Assembly (NCBI GenBank): GCA_963794955.1
Contig: CAWCGF010000041.1
Span: 85,821 to 149,820 of the forward strand
Reading direction: 5' to 3'
DNA: 64,000 bases
Origin: JAFDVL01 sp963794955
GTDB lineage: Bacteria > Acidobacteriota > Blastocatellia > RBC074
This document shows, piece by piece, positions 18,415 to 28,652 of the stretch. Position numbers and translations under genes: made by a program. Below the pieces are notes generated by a model. That model saw only the letters and a list, made by a program, of their open reading frames with translations. It was not told where the DNA came from and did not search any database. Each line of letters begins with the position of its first letter. The stretch's first letter is position 1.

Positions 18415-21400
18415 TCACTTGTCAGCCGTTTTTATATAAATGGCTGGGACTTCCAGTTCGCGTACGGCTTTATTGAAGGCGGGCGCTTCCGCTTTCAAAA
18501 CATCCTCCAGCTTCTTCAACTCCGCATCAATTCGCCCCGACAAATCAGCATATACCTGCAACGCCTGATCCGTTGGCGGATTGTCTGATCCGCCCACCGA
18601 ACCGCTGAGCGCCGCCAGTTTGTTGTTCAGCCGAATCGGATAATTCAGCGGGTCTTGGTTGCTTTGGTTTTTCGTTTGATACAACGCTTCTTCAATCGCG
18701 GTGAGCTTGGCATTCAATGCCTTGCCGGAATCCACGACCGCTTTGGCATTGGCTTGCGAAGCGATGCGTTTAGACACGGCTTCAATTTGCTGGCGCACGT
18801 CACGAATCTTGAGAATCGCGTTGTGCGTTTCGTCAAGCTTGTTGCGAATCTTCCAGAGCAGGTCGAATTGTTTGGCAAAGTCTTCCTGTGTCGTAGCGAG
18901 GCGCGGGTCTTTTTTCAACTCAAATGCTTCAATCAGCGTCTTGCCGCCGACAGTGAGTTTGACTTGATAACTGCCCGGCACGGCGCGCGGGCCAGTCACG
19001 CTGCCCGCCCACATAATCAAGCCGGGAAAGCGCGCCGCATCGGCATAGCGCGTGTCCCACACAAAGCGATTCAAGCCCGCTTCGGTTGCGACTCTCGGCG
19101 TGCCGCCACCGCTACCTGGGCCACCGCCTTCGCCTGCTGCCGGAGTCGGCGCGCTTTCCTGCGCGGGCGCTTTGCTGGAAAACTTCTTGATGGATTTGCC
19201 TGTGCTGTCTAGAAATTCAAGCGTGACTTCGTCTTTCGGTTTGTCTTTCAGATGGTAATATACGACGACGCCCGCGGGCGGATTTTGTCCGGCGGTTGCA
19301 TTCGGATTGGCAAAGCCACCGCCTCCCACGGTACGATAGGCGTCTTCCGGTTTGAAGAGATGAGCGTCAGCTTTCGCGATTTCATCTTTCATCTGATGCA
19401 AGACGCTCAAATCATCCAAAATCCAAAATGAACGCCCCTGCGTAGCGACAACCAAATCCTTGTCGCGTTTTTGAATCACCAGATCGGTGATCGGCACGAC
19501 GGGCAAATTCAGTTGCAACGATTGCCAGTTTTCGCCGTCATCAAACGAAACATACAGGCCGGTTTCCGTACCCGTATACAGCAATCCTTTGCGCGCCGGG
19601 TCTTCGCGGATGACGCGTGTGAATGAATTGTCCGGTAAGCCTTTGACAATCTTCTTCCACGTCTTGCCGGAATCGCTGGTCTTATACAAATACGGACGAT
19701 TGTCGTCGCTCTTGTACATGGTCGCGGCGATGTAGGCGGTCGCGGCATCGTGCGGCGAAGCATCGAGCGAATTGATTTGAATCCATTCCGGCATATCCTT
19801 GATGTTCTTCGTCACATTGCTCCAATTTTTGCCGCCGTCTTGTGTGACGTGAACCAAGCCATCATCCGAACCAGTCCAAATCACACCTGCTTTGACCGGC
19901 GATTCCATTCCGGAAAAAATCGTGCCGTAATATTCGACGCTGGTGTTGTCTTTGGTAATAGGCCCGCCGGACGGCCCCATTTTGGATTTGTCGTTGCGTG
20001 TGAGGTCAGGCGAAATGGCCGTCCAGGTTTGGCCTTCATTCGTGGTTTTGAAAAGCACGTTGCCGCCCGTATACAAAATGTTCGCATCGTGCGGCGAAAA
20101 GAAAATCGGGAAGTTCCATTGGAAGCGATACTTCATGCCTTCCGCGCCCCAACCCATCGGATTGTCAGGATACACGTTCACATCGCGTGATTGTCCAGTG
20201 CGATGATCCAAGCGTTCCAATAATCCGCCGTAATTGCCTCCGAACACGATGTTGGAATCTTTCGGATGCGCGACGACCCAGCCGGATTCCGCGCCGGCAG
20301 TTATTTCCCAATCCCGGATGCCAATGCTGCCGCTGCTTGAACGGCTCAGGATTCTCACCGTCGAATTGTCTTGTTGTGCGCCGTAAATGCGATAGGGGAA
20401 ATCGTTGTCTACCGAGACGCGATAAAACTGCGCGGTTGCCTGATCCTGCTCCGTCCAATTCTTGCCGCCACTGAGGCTGACATTCGCCCCGCCGTCGTTG
20501 CTATTAATCATCCGTTGATTGTCATTCGGCGCGATCCACAAATCGTGATTGTCGCCGTGCGGTACGGAAATGGCCGTGTACGTGCGCCCGCCGTCCTGTG
20601 ATTTGTAAAAGCCCGTGTTGAGCACATAGACCGTGTCAGCGTTTTGCGTGTCGGCATAGATGCGCGTGTAGTACCAGGCGCGTTGGCGCAGGTTGCGCGC
20701 TTCGTTGACCTTCGTCCAATTCTTGCCCCCGTTGTCCGAACGAAACACGCCACCGTCTTCAGCTTCAATGATCGCCCACACCCGCTCAGGATTGACGGGC
20801 GAAACGGTCACCCCGATCTTGCCGATGTTCTCGCCTTTGGGGCCGCCAGGATTACGCGTGAGTTCCGTCCACGTGTCGCCGCCGTCCGTAGATTTGAACA
20901 AGCCGCCGTTTTTGCCGCCGCTTTCCAGGCTGTACGGCGTGCGCTTAACCTCCCACATTCCGGCGTACATCACATTCGGATTCGACGGGTCCAGGATCAA
21001 ATCAATCGCGCCTGTGCGGTTGTGCTTGTACAAAATGCGCTCCCACGTTTTGCCGCCGTCTTTGCTGCGATAGACGCCGCGCTGTTCGTGGGGGCCAAAG
21101 ATGTGACCAAGCACGGCGGCATAGACGAGATCAGGATTTTTCGGATGCACCCGAATGCGCGCAATGTGGCGCGAATCTTCAAGGCCGGTGCGCTTCCACG
21201 TTTTGCCCGCGTCCATAGATTTGTACACGCCATCGCCGTGCGACACGTTGCCGCGAATGGGCGATTCGCCCATCCCGACATACAAAATATTCGGATCAGA
21301 TTCGCTGACCGCTATCGCACCCACCGAGCCGGTGCCGAAAAAGTCATCCGACACATTCAGCCAATTCGTGCCGCCATCCGTCGTCTTCCAAACACCGCCG

Positions 21401-21603
21401 CCCGTGGCACCGAAGTAATAGACGTTCGGTTGTGACGTGATGCCTGCGACCGCCGTGACACGACCGCCGCGATACGGGCCAATGCTACGGAATTGCAGGC
21501 CTTTGAGCGGGCTTTGCGCGGTTGGTTGAGCAGGCTGCGCAAAGGTTGCAAGGGACAAAATGCCGCTGAGTAATAAGGCAAAGAAACGGCGTTGGGGATT
21601 CAT
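18415..21603 (-). CDS. Large secreted Sortilin/Vps10-type BNR-repeat protein
   Basis: 1062 residues with a signal peptide (FFALLLSGILSLATFAQP). At least ten Asp-box (BNR) repeats are visible, e.g. GGGVWKTTDGGTNW, GVYKSMDAGKTW, GVYRSKDGGKTW, GLFKSTDGGDTW, GVFRSDNGGKNW, LYKTSDSGKTW and GLYVSFDDGENW, making one or two large beta-propellers. The last third carries a GEGGGPGSGGG low-complexity linker, a beta domain and a helical C-terminal region. Relatives are annotated as glycosyl hydrolase or VPS10 domain proteins, but no catalytic signature is clear. A surface binding or glycan-related role is likely. Confidence 0.85.
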   Translation of the reverse strand: MNPQRRFFALLLSGILSLATFAQPAQPTAQSPLKGLQFRSIGPYRGGRVTAVAGITSQPNVYYFGATGGGVWKTTDGGTNWLNVSDDFFGTGSVGAIAVSESDPNILYVGMGESPIRGNVSHGDGVYKSMDAGKTWKRTGLEDSRHIARIRVHPKNPDLVYAAVLGHIFGPHEQRGVYRSKDGGKTWERILYKHNRTGAIDLILDPSNPNVMYAGMWEVKRTPYSLESGGKNGGLFKSTDGGDTWTELTRNPGGPKGENIGKIGVTVSPVNPERVWAIIEAEDGGVFRSDNGGKNWTKVNEARNLRQRAWYYTRIYADTQNADTVYVLNTGFYKSQDGGRTYTAISVPHGDNHDLWIAPNDNQRMINSNDGGANVSLSGGKNWTEQDQATAQFYRVSVDNDFPYRIYGAQQDNSTVRILSRSSSGSIGIRDWEITAGAESGWVVAHPKDSNIVFGGNYGGLLERLDHRTGQSRDVNVYPDNPMGWGAEGMKYRFQWNFPIFFSPHDANILYTGGNVLFKTTNEGQTWTAISPDLTRNDKSKMGPSGGPITKDNTSVEYYGTIFSGMESPVKAGVIWTGSDDGLVHVTQDGGKNWSNVTKNIKDMPEWIQINSLDASPHDAATAYIAATMYKSDDNRPYLYKTSDSGKTWKKIVKGLPDNSFTRVIREDPARKGLLYTGTETGLYVSFDDGENWQSLQLNLPVVPITDLVIQKRDKDLVVATQGRSFWILDDLSVLHQMKDEIAKADAHLFKPEDAYRTVGGGGFANPNATAGQNPPAGVVVYYHLKDKPKDEVTLEFLDSTGKSIKKFSSKAPAQESAPTPAAGEGGGPGSGGGTPRVATEAGLNRFVWDTRYADAARFPGLIMWAGSVTGPRAVPGSYQVKLTVGGKTLIEAFELKKDPRLATTQEDFAKQFDLLWKIRNKLDETHNAILKIRDVRQQIEAVSKRIASQANAKAVVDSGKALNAKLTAIEEALYQTKNQSNQDPLNYPIRLNNKLAALSGSVGGSDNPPTDQALQVYADLSGRIDAELKKLEDVLKAEAPAFNKAVRELEVPAIYIKTADK

Positions 21604-21712
21604 AGATTGGGTTCTCCTGAAAGCATTATCGTACCGGCTTTGAAAAACCGGTCTAACATCAGACGTCGCTAACGCGACGGGAAAGCAAAACAGATTTGGA
21701 CGAATGACGCGC

Positions 21713-22958
21713 TCAAAACACCGATCGCTTTTGCACTTTCTCTTTGGTGGCTAAGGTGAAACGCGGCTCGACTTCCCCGCCCTGCACAACTCGTGCGGCC
21801 ACATATTCACCGAGCGCCGGGCCGTGTTTGAAGCCGTGTCCTGAGCCGCCACCGACCAACCAAACATTCGACAGTTCAGGGTGACGATCAATCAGGAAGT
21901 CGCCGTTCGACGTGTTTTCGTATTGGCAAATGCGCGCTTCAATCAATGGTGCATCTTGCAAACCGGGGAAGCGTTCTGCCAAATGCTTACGCACTTCAGC
22001 TAATAATGACGGAGTAATGACGCGCTCATTCGTGTCGGGATCAAGCGTCGGGCCATGCCGATCCAGCGCGACTTTGAAGCCGCGATTTTCCAAATCCGGG
22101 ATGCCGTAAATCTCCGCACCAAAATCAATCCAGGTCGGCATCGCGGGCGGCTTCCAGCGATTGTCGCCAGCCGCAGCGCCGAAGAAATAAATCTCCTGTC
22201 GCGTAGGATGAATGCGGTCGGTCAGCAACGCCGGAAATACTTTCGGCAACCACGGGCCACAAGCAAACACAAACGCGCCCGCGCTGATGCTGGCATTATT
22301 ACTGGTTTTGACCGCATCAAGCTTGCCCTTGCCTGACGGGGCAATGACGGCTTCCGTCAAATATTGCACGCCGCTTTTGACTGCATCCTGCACGACCGCT
22401 TGCACCCCACGCCGCGCTAGTAAGGCACCGCTATCGGGTTCATACAACGCCCACATGACCGGGCCAAACGAAATCTGCGGCCAACGTTTTTCAAGTTCGC
22501 CGCGTTGCAACTCTTCAAATTTCACGCCCAGTTTTTCAAGCGTCGCTTTTGTTGCCAACGTGTACGCATCCCGTTCCCGCGCCATCCATAGCATGCCGGT
22601 TTTATGAAACAGCGGTTGCTTGACCTGCTGAAAAAAACTCCTGCCACAGTTTGAGCGAGCGCATAGACCAGCGCGTGTAAATTTCGTCTGCGCCATAGCC
22701 CATCCGAATCACGCGCGATTCGCCGCCCGAACTGGCGCGGCTATGCGCTGCGCCATACGCATCAAGCAGCACAACTTTTTTGCCCGCTTTTTGCAAATGC
22801 CACGCCGTCCACGCGCCGAATACACCCGCGCCAATCACGGCTACGTCATAAGTTTTCGCAGTCATCTTCGCTTGCTTTCCTTGCGCGCCTGCCTGTTGGC
22901 CGGGAACCAAAGCCCCCGCCGCCAGCGCCGTCACAAATTCACGACGATCAATGTTCAT
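21713..22958 (-). CDS. Tat-exported FAD-dependent oxidoreductase (DAO/sarcosine oxidase type), frameshift in a T7 run
   Basis: The N-terminal frame starts MNIDRREFVTALAAGAL, a twin-arginine signal, then YDVAVIGAGVFGAWTAWHLQ (FAD-binding GxGxxG) and GGESRVIRMGYG, typical of the monomeric sarcosine oxidase/N-methyltryptophan oxidase group. The frame breaks at the T7 run (A7 on the plus strand, 22631-22637). The second frame continues FFQQVKQPLFHKTGMLWMAR and ends with VWLVGGGSGHGFKHGPALGEYVA, the C-terminal FAD motif. One T fewer restores EFFQQVKQ. A homopolymer indel is the likely cause; the intact protein has about 415 residues. Confidence 0.88.
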
Positions 22959-22984
22959 GGGAGCGCGCATCATAGCACTTGTAG

Positions 22985-23050
22985 TTCGGAACAGTACGAG
23001 AGCGATAGCTACTTAGGTTCGGACAGTACAGAGAGCGGTAGCGACTTGGT
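22985..23050. repeat. Two imperfect 33-bp direct repeats
   Basis: GTTCGGAACAGTACGAGAGC and GTTCGGACAGTACAGAGAGC each begin a unit of about 33 bases, in the short divergent spacer between the FAD oxidoreductase and cupin genes. They end close to the cupin ribosome site. Confidence 0.65.
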
Positions 23051-23076
23051 GTATGATACGAACGCAGGAGGACTTC

Positions 23077-23817
23077 ATGAAAATTCTAGCCCAAGGCTGT
23101 CGCGTCATTCAGACTCATGAAGGCGAATGGGTCACCGACGGCACACACCACTATCGCACGCCAATCAATCACGCCAATGGCGCACGCAACATCGCACAAA
23201 CCATCAGTCAATATGAACGCGGTCTTGCTCCGATAGGAGACAATGCCACGAGCGAAGAAGTCCTGTATGTGTTTGCTGGTGCGGGCAGGTGTTGGATTGA
23301 TGGCGCGGCCCACGATGTGCGGCAAGGTTCGGCGATATACATTCCGCCCCAAGCGCAATACCAAATCGAAAACCCAAATGACGACTTGCTCGAAATCGTC
23401 AGCGTTTGTTGCAGTAGCGACGGGGTTGAAACTTCCGACCCGCGCGGTACTGTACCGAAACCCGCACGCCGCTTAGCTATTCACGAATCCGAACGCGCCG
23501 CGATTCCCACCGGAGATCGTTCGTTTCACCTGCTGGTTCACCAAGACCTCGGCTGCGAACGCGTCACGCAATTTCTGGGGCTGATTCCGCCCAGCCGCGC
23601 GCCCCAGCACTACCACACCTACGAAGAAGCGATTTACATTTTGCAGGGCAGCGGCATCGTATGGGCGGATGAGGAACGCTGCGAATTTACGACAGGCACG
23701 AGCATTTACCTGCCGCCCGGACAACGCCATTGCCTCGAAAATCCAGGGCCGGACGAAGTGCGATTGCTCGGCGTGTTTTATCCTTCGGGCAGTCCGGCAG
23801 TGAATTACAAAGATTAA
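23077..23817 (+). CDS. Bicupin protein
   Basis: 246 residues from the ATG at 23077, which has a strong GCAGGAGGACTTC ribosome site. Two cupin domains: the first (about 40-120) with SEEVLYVFAGAG and GSAIYIPPQAQYQIENP, the second (about 150-240) with PQHYHTYEEAIYILQGSGIVW and GTSIYLPPGQRHCLENPG. The second has the metal-binding H-x-H-x4-E arrangement; the first lacks the two histidines and is probably structural. Small-molecule dioxygenase, isomerase or binding roles are all possible. Divergent from the oxidoreductase. Confidence 0.85.
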   Translation: MKILAQGCRVIQTHEGEWVTDGTHHYRTPINHANGARNIAQTISQYERGLAPIGDNATSEEVLYVFAGAGRCWIDGAAHDVRQGSAIYIPPQAQYQIENPNDDLLEIVSVCCSSDGVETSDPRGTVPKPARRLAIHESERAAIPTGDRSFHLLVHQDLGCERVTQFLGLIPPSRAPQHYHTYEEAIYILQGSGIVWADEERCEFTTGTSIYLPPGQRHCLENPGPDEVRLLGVFYPSGSPAVNYKD

Positions 23818-23966
23818 CTATGCTTGCCCAACGGCGCTTTTAATTTGCCTTTATGGCTGGTCAATTATAATTACGATTGATCGTAGAAAGGATGTGCTAT
23901 TTGATAGCTTTCATTATCTCGGCTGATAAGGAGTTAGCAAGGTCAGAATTAAGATTCTGAAGTTGA

Positions 23967-26588
23967 TCAGACTACCTCTCTCGCCTTCTCGTTTTCTCCA
24001 GTTTTTACAAAAAGAAGTCCCAATTTATACCACGCCTTGTCAAATTCAGGGTTCAGCTTGAGGGCTTTTACATAATGATCGGCTGCTTCCTCGTAACGTT
24101 CTGCTTGAAATAGTGCTTCAGCTAATTGATAGACTGATTCAATATGTTTTGGAGCAAGTGATATTGCAACCGTCAATAGAGAGATTTGATTTCCCCTGTC
24201 GCCTTTGGCTGCGTAACAATTTGCCATGTTGCGATATGTGTCGGCGTACTTCGGGCGTAGGCTAATTGCTTTCTGATAAGCTGCTATCGCTTCGTCATAA
24301 CGATTCAACCGAAAAAGAGCGTAGCCTAATTCATGATATGCCTCTGCGTGATCAGGGTTAGTAGAGATGGCTTGCTGATAAAGCTCTATTGCTCTTTCAA
24401 ACTGTCTGGATTTCGTGTAGCCGACCCCTTGCTTATAAAGGTTGGCAGCAAGCTCGGTGTTCTTTTCGGCTGACGGCTGTTGGGGCTTCGAGGTAGATGT
24501 ATCTGTTGATTGAATGGGCTTGCCTGAAGATGGTTGCGTATTCTGATTGATAGGCGTTGAAGAAGAAACGCTGAACCACCAGACCGCCATAACAATCAGC
24601 ATCCCCCATAGCGGCACAAACAGTTTTTTGAGTTGGAGCAGGAACGCCCGTTTCTTATTCACTTCCTCGATGTCTTTGGAATTAAATTCAATGTCCTGTC
24701 TGATCTGTTCTTGAAGGTGTGTTACCCGTTCGGTGATTTGTCTCAATCTTATGGGACCATTACTCAATTCCGTTTCACCGGTTCGTTTTTTGAGCGTGAT
24801 CTCCTGTTCGACAGCTTGTTTGTCTGCTGGATCAATGCCTTTATTCGGATCAAAAACAAAACAACTTTCCAGAGATTGCCTCCAAGCGACAAGATTGCTG
24901 GTATATACGGGCCCGAAACCGGGAACCCCATTGATCCTTGAGTAACTGACGTCGGCTGCCGTTTCAATACCATAAGAAATTAACGTAGCTTTGCGTTGCT
25001 CTCCAATTCCAGTAATACGGGCATCGTAAATGTCGAAAGAGTCAAGGAGCTTTTCAAGCTGTCGCTGTCTGCTGTTCTTCTCAAGATTGACAAGTTTCTG
25101 ATGAAGTTCAGTTTCAAGGCTTTCATACTGCTGTTTGATTGTCGCCAACTCCGCAGCTTTTTGCTGGAATGCTTGCTTTTCGCTTTTCAATTGCACCGAA
25201 AGTTTGCCTTGATTGCTGCGCGCTTCCACGAGGCTCTTTTCAGTTTCGAGATTCTTTTTCTGCCGAGCGTAGTGTTGATAAGGTAGATAAAGGCAGAAGA
25301 AACCAATGACGTAACCAAGCAGTCCAGGACTCCCTAACCACCAGATTGAACCAACAAACCAAGCAATCATTACCAGATTGGCTATTAGTAGTATCCATCG
25401 TAGACCAAGGGTTTCAGCATCAACACCTAATGATTTCCCCGCACCAAACAGATTCAGCGTTTGATGTAATACGTTCGGTGCTGTGGAGAAAGTGTCAGGT
25501 GGTAGGGTGATGCCACTGATTTCTTGCCAAACTTTCGCCAGATCAAAACCTTTCAGACCGAGGTTTTGCAGGATAACTCCCAGAAAGAGCTTCATGCCGG
25601 TTTCTCTTTCAAGCTTACACCAGGGACATTGGAGAAGTCGGCCCCAATAATGATGCCCAGCGTTGACGCTACATTTGGTCAGATTTTGCGAAAGACTACT
25701 GAGGGCAGATGACCATTCAGCAGGGGAAGGGCGATTGATTGATGTGATGAAGGCTCTTTCAAATAGTTCTCCAAACGGAACTATTTCAAGAGGCGGGCTG
25801 CCGGGTGGCTGACCTACATTGCGATCCGCAGCCCTTGCGCCGTAAGCAAAGAGGTGTTCCTTTATTGATTCAGCTAAATCCTTGTCCTTATTGCCTTGCC
25901 CAAGATATTGTCCTGCGAAAGGATGCCTTCCCATGAACAGCAGATGAAATATCAGAACGGCAAGCCCAAAAACATCATGGTTTTGGTTTCGCACAATACC
26001 GTGAAGCGATCTACCTTGAAGCTCTGGCGGAGTGTATTCAGGAACTCCGACATTACAAGTGAGTCGTTCGCTACCTGCTGTAATCTGAAAGCTGTCGCAA
26101 TCAATCAGTCGGACTGTTGCCTGCTTCGATACTAAAACGCTCCGCGCGTTAATGTCTCCAATGATATGTCCGCAATTGTGAATTACCTCAAAAACGCGAG
26201 CGGTGTTAATGGCAGTGTGAATCAGAAAACTCCATCTGGCGTCAGGGAAATCGCGGATTCTACTTTTGGGGCCATATAACAGATGAATCTCTTTATGCCC
26301 CTCAATCTTTTTCATGACGAAGCCTCTCAATTGCTTCGTCTTTATGTCATAGAGTACATCCTGCGGCCACGCCATATGGCTGAGAAGAAGTCCATCAGAG
26401 CGGGCAATCATCAACGGCAGTTTTTTCTCAAGTTCACTTTGTCTTTTCTGAAGAACTTGCGGGAGATATATTTTGGCGAGCAGATCGAGACTTGAACTGA
26501 TCTCGTAGATTTCACCTTCGCCGCCACTTGCAAGTTTTTTAGCGAGACGGATTGATCTTCCTGTTTGGGTGAGGTATTCCTGCGTCAT
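23967..26588 (-). CDS. TerY-P-type kinase: YegI-like kinase with membrane segments, HhH and TPR domains
   Basis: About 873 residues. Residues 10-300 are a divergent protein kinase: GGEGEIYEI (glycine loop), a lysine in LLAKIYLP, GDINARSVLV as the catalytic loop (the usual Asn is Ser) and LIDCDSFQI in place of DFG, as in YegI-type kinases. Then a CPWC zinc-like motif, two membrane segments near 400-440, a coiled coil, a helix-hairpin-helix (ITGIGEQRKATLISYGI and INGVPGFGPVYTSNL), another membrane segment (VPLWGMLIVMAVWWF) and four or so TPRs to the end. It lies 13 bases or so after the PP2C gene and completes a vWA-PP2C-kinase triad. The ATG at 26588 is preferred over a TTG at 26600. Confidence 0.87.
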   Translation of the reverse strand: MTQEYLTQTGRSIRLAKKLASGGEGEIYEISSSLDLLAKIYLPQVLQKRQSELEKKLPLMIARSDGLLLSHMAWPQDVLYDIKTKQLRGFVMKKIEGHKEIHLLYGPKSRIRDFPDARWSFLIHTAINTARVFEVIHNCGHIIGDINARSVLVSKQATVRLIDCDSFQITAGSERLTCNVGVPEYTPPELQGRSLHGIVRNQNHDVFGLAVLIFHLLFMGRHPFAGQYLGQGNKDKDLAESIKEHLFAYGARAADRNVGQPPGSPPLEIVPFGELFERAFITSINRPSPAEWSSALSSLSQNLTKCSVNAGHHYWGRLLQCPWCKLERETGMKLFLGVILQNLGLKGFDLAKVWQEISGITLPPDTFSTAPNVLHQTLNLFGAGKSLGVDAETLGLRWILLIANLVMIAWFVGSIWWLGSPGLLGYVIGFFCLYLPYQHYARQKKNLETEKSLVEARSNQGKLSVQLKSEKQAFQQKAAELATIKQQYESLETELHQKLVNLEKNSRQRQLEKLLDSFDIYDARITGIGEQRKATLISYGIETAADVSYSRINGVPGFGPVYTSNLVAWRQSLESCFVFDPNKGIDPADKQAVEQEITLKKRTGETELSNGPIRLRQITERVTHLQEQIRQDIEFNSKDIEEVNKKRAFLLQLKKLFVPLWGMLIVMAVWWFSVSSSTPINQNTQPSSGKPIQSTDTSTSKPQQPSAEKNTELAANLYKQGVGYTKSRQFERAIELYQQAISTNPDHAEAYHELGYALFRLNRYDEAIAAYQKAISLRPKYADTYRNMANCYAAKGDRGNQISLLTVAISLAPKHIESVYQLAEALFQAERYEEAADHYVKALKLNPEFDKAWYKLGLLFVKTGENEKAREVV

Positions 26589-26613
26589 TCGACCTGTCAA
26601 TCAACTGAGCAAT

Positions 26614-27402
26614 TCAGCCTCTGAACCTTGTGGCAAAGATAAGCGTCTTATCATCGTCCGTTCTTTCTATTACGCGCGGAGACATCAGGTAATCTACCAT
26701 GCCGTTTTGCAGAGCCTCGGCACGTCCCGCATCGGCTTTTCTGAGCGCGGCAAAAATTGGTCGAAAGAAAGGACTATGAGCAATCCGATTCTCTTCATTC
26801 AAAACCAAACTCTGCATACCATCCGTGAATACGGCTACTTCCTGAATATTTTGATTGATCGCCTCAAACATCAGGTTCGTTACAGCATTACTGTCTGTCA
26901 AAAAATTGGTCTGACCTGCAAATTCTCCCTGCTGCGGCCAGAAAACCGTCTGGTATGAATCATTGGTTTCAGCTTCCAGTGTGACGATGCCACCATCGCC
27001 GACCTGAGAGAAGACGCTTTGATTCTTCCCAATTATTGCCGCGACAAAAGTACAGGCATATTCACGAGCAGATGTTTCATTTTGTTCTGCAATGATTTTG
27101 ATCTCACGTTGGAAAACCGCGATCCAATCTTTGACATAATCAGCCGTCAGAAATGACAGATTGCCTGCTTCATCCAATGATCCTCGAATCTGGGAGATGA
27201 AGTTGGCGCAAGCAGTCGCAGAGCCTGCCTGCGCATATTGCGCGCTTCCTGCCCCATCAGAAACAACTGCAATCAGAACTTCGCTGTCATCCTTCAAGCT
27301 CAATAGCTTACAGTCGCTCGCATCTTGACAAGGCAGTCCCACTTCGGAATGCTTGCTCCCAATGACGGATGAACTAATGTAGGCCCAGTCTGATTCTTTC
27401 AT
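26614..27402 (-). CDS. PP2C-type protein phosphatase of the TerY-P triad
   Basis: 262 residues. PP2C metal-binding motifs are GLPCQDASDC, AVVSDGAGSAQYA, SQVGDGGIVTL and AVFTDGMQSLVL, with a final RTDDDKTLIFA (Asp pair). It presumably reverses phosphorylation by the adjacent kinase. The start codon overlaps the stop of the vWA gene by 4 bases, so the two are translationally coupled. The kinase gene follows immediately, so all three form an operon. Confidence 0.9.
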   Translation of the reverse strand: MKESDWAYISSSVIGSKHSEVGLPCQDASDCKLLSLKDDSEVLIAVVSDGAGSAQYAQAGSATACANFISQIRGSLDEAGNLSFLTADYVKDWIAVFQREIKIIAEQNETSAREYACTFVAAIIGKNQSVFSQVGDGGIVTLEAETNDSYQTVFWPQQGEFAGQTNFLTDSNAVTNLMFEAINQNIQEVAVFTDGMQSLVLNEENRIAHSPFFRPIFAALRKADAGRAEALQNGMVDYLMSPRVIERTDDDKTLIFATRFRG

Positions 27403-28088
27403 GCAACTGTTCCCCAGCCACCGGGAGCCACAGGATTCTGTAGAGTTACCATATGCTCTTCGCCCGGATTAGAATGTGAAACTGTCCCCAATGAACTAGA
27501 GAGCCATTGAAAAAATTCCCTGAACATCAATCCTTTAAGTTTGAGCGGCTCACGAGGAGTAATCTTGCTTAACACATTAATATCTGCCTTATCCACACCA
27601 ATGGCACGAAAGACAAAGGATTTTTCTGCTTCTCCTTGATGCACTAATGAGGCAGCGTGCTGCCACTCATCTGTTGGTGCTCCATCAGTAATCAGAAAAA
27701 TCCAAGGGCGATAATACTTGATGCCATTCTGCTTATAGGCAGTTTTACGGTCGTTGAGCATGCGAAGTCCGGTTTCAATCGCCAACCCCATTGGAGTGTC
27801 GCTGCCCGCTTTGAAAATGGGCAGACTGAAGCTATCAACAGTCTGGAATTCGGTTTCGATTTTGACTGGTCCGAACGTGATGATTCCCACCTCAGCACGC
27901 TTTACTGCAAGACTATCCGTGAGCAGGTCAGCCTTGAAAGCTGCCATGCCTTCGTTCAGTTGGCGTATCGGATTACCAGCCATCGAACCGGATGTGTCCA
28001 GCAAAAGAAGACAGGCAACTCTTGGCTCTGGATTCATCGCAAGTTCAGCATCTACGAATGGAGTTTGCACTATAAGCTCCTGCGACAT
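27399..28088 (-). CDS. TerY-like von Willebrand factor A domain protein
   Basis: 229 residues made almost wholly of one vWA domain. The metal ion-dependent adhesion site is intact: LLLLDTSGSMAGNPI, a threonine in GSDTPMGLAIE and FLITDGAPTDEW. It is the TerY/YegL type that occurs with PP2C and YegI-like kinases. It is first in the triad and has a strong TTAGGAGGAAACAAAG ribosome site. Likely a cytoplasmic metal-dependent assembly factor in a stress-response system. Confidence 0.9.
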   Translation of the reverse strand: MSQELIVQTPFVDAELAMNPEPRVACLLLLDTSGSMAGNPIRQLNEGMAAFKADLLTDSLAVKRAEVGIITFGPVKIETEFQTVDSFSLPIFKAGSDTPMGLAIETGLRMLNDRKTAYKQNGIKYYRPWIFLITDGAPTDEWQHAASLVHQGEAEKSFVFRAIGVDKADINVLSKITPREPLKLKGLMFREFFQWLSSSLGTVSHSNPGEEHMVTLQNPVAPGGWGTVA

Positions 28089-28436
28089 ATCTTTGTTTCC
28101 TCCTAACAGTCTCTACAATCAAATTTGAGTTGACGACAAAATAGAGAGTGGGGATCGGCTTCAGAACGGGGCTAATGATCTCAATCTATTGGTCAGGCAA
28201 TATCATATTCCACAAAACTTGTTATTAAAAGATTTGAAGCTGGGTCTATACAAAGACAGATCAATTGTATGGGGTGAAGCTACTCAGCGGCATGGGTGTA
28301 ACCAACGATGTGATTCTGAATGCGGTGCAATACGGTTAATCATGGAAATAATCATCGTTTACACACTTGCTTGCCACTTACTGGCGGGATAAGCTGAGAG
28401 CGAAGTTGCTTTGGGTAATGTGGAGGAACAATCGCA
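28089..28436. other. Gene-free stretch upstream of the TerY-P triad
   Basis: 348 bases that are noticeably more AT-rich than their neighbours. It must hold the triad promoter reading leftward. A short frame here (28189-28392) has no coding character. I see no clear repeat. Confidence 0.5.
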
Positions 28437-28652
28437 GTGATGAATCTTGCAACAGACGAAGAACATAGAGCAGTAACTGAAGAAACTGACGCCCTACACG
28501 CACAGGATTGGGACGATCACGGACTATTCAAAGATGACCCGGAAGCCTTGCAGTTGTTTGACGAAATCGAAGAGGAGCGCGACCGTTGGTGCAGAACGCA
28601 CAGAACGCGCGAGCGTAAGCGACCTGAGCCTCGACAACCCGCACCCGCATGA
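28437..28652 (+). CDS. Small acidic hypothetical protein
   Basis: About 70 residues, GTG or ATG start (28437/28440) after GGAGGAAC. The sequence HDW/DWDDHGLFKDDPEALQLFDEI is acidic and helical and looks like real protein; the last 20 residues are basic and proline-rich because the frame runs into an inverted repeat (arm 28606-28628). The original C-terminus may therefore have been replaced by the repeat insertion. Not recognised. Confidence 0.5.
   Translation: MMNLATDEEHRAVTEETDALHAQDWDDHGLFKDDPEALQLFDEIEEERDRWCRTHRTRERKRPEPRQPAPA

Noticed and set aside
28189..28392. A 67-residue frame upstream of the small acidic gene
   Set aside because: No ribosome site, no motif, cysteine-rich and random-looking.
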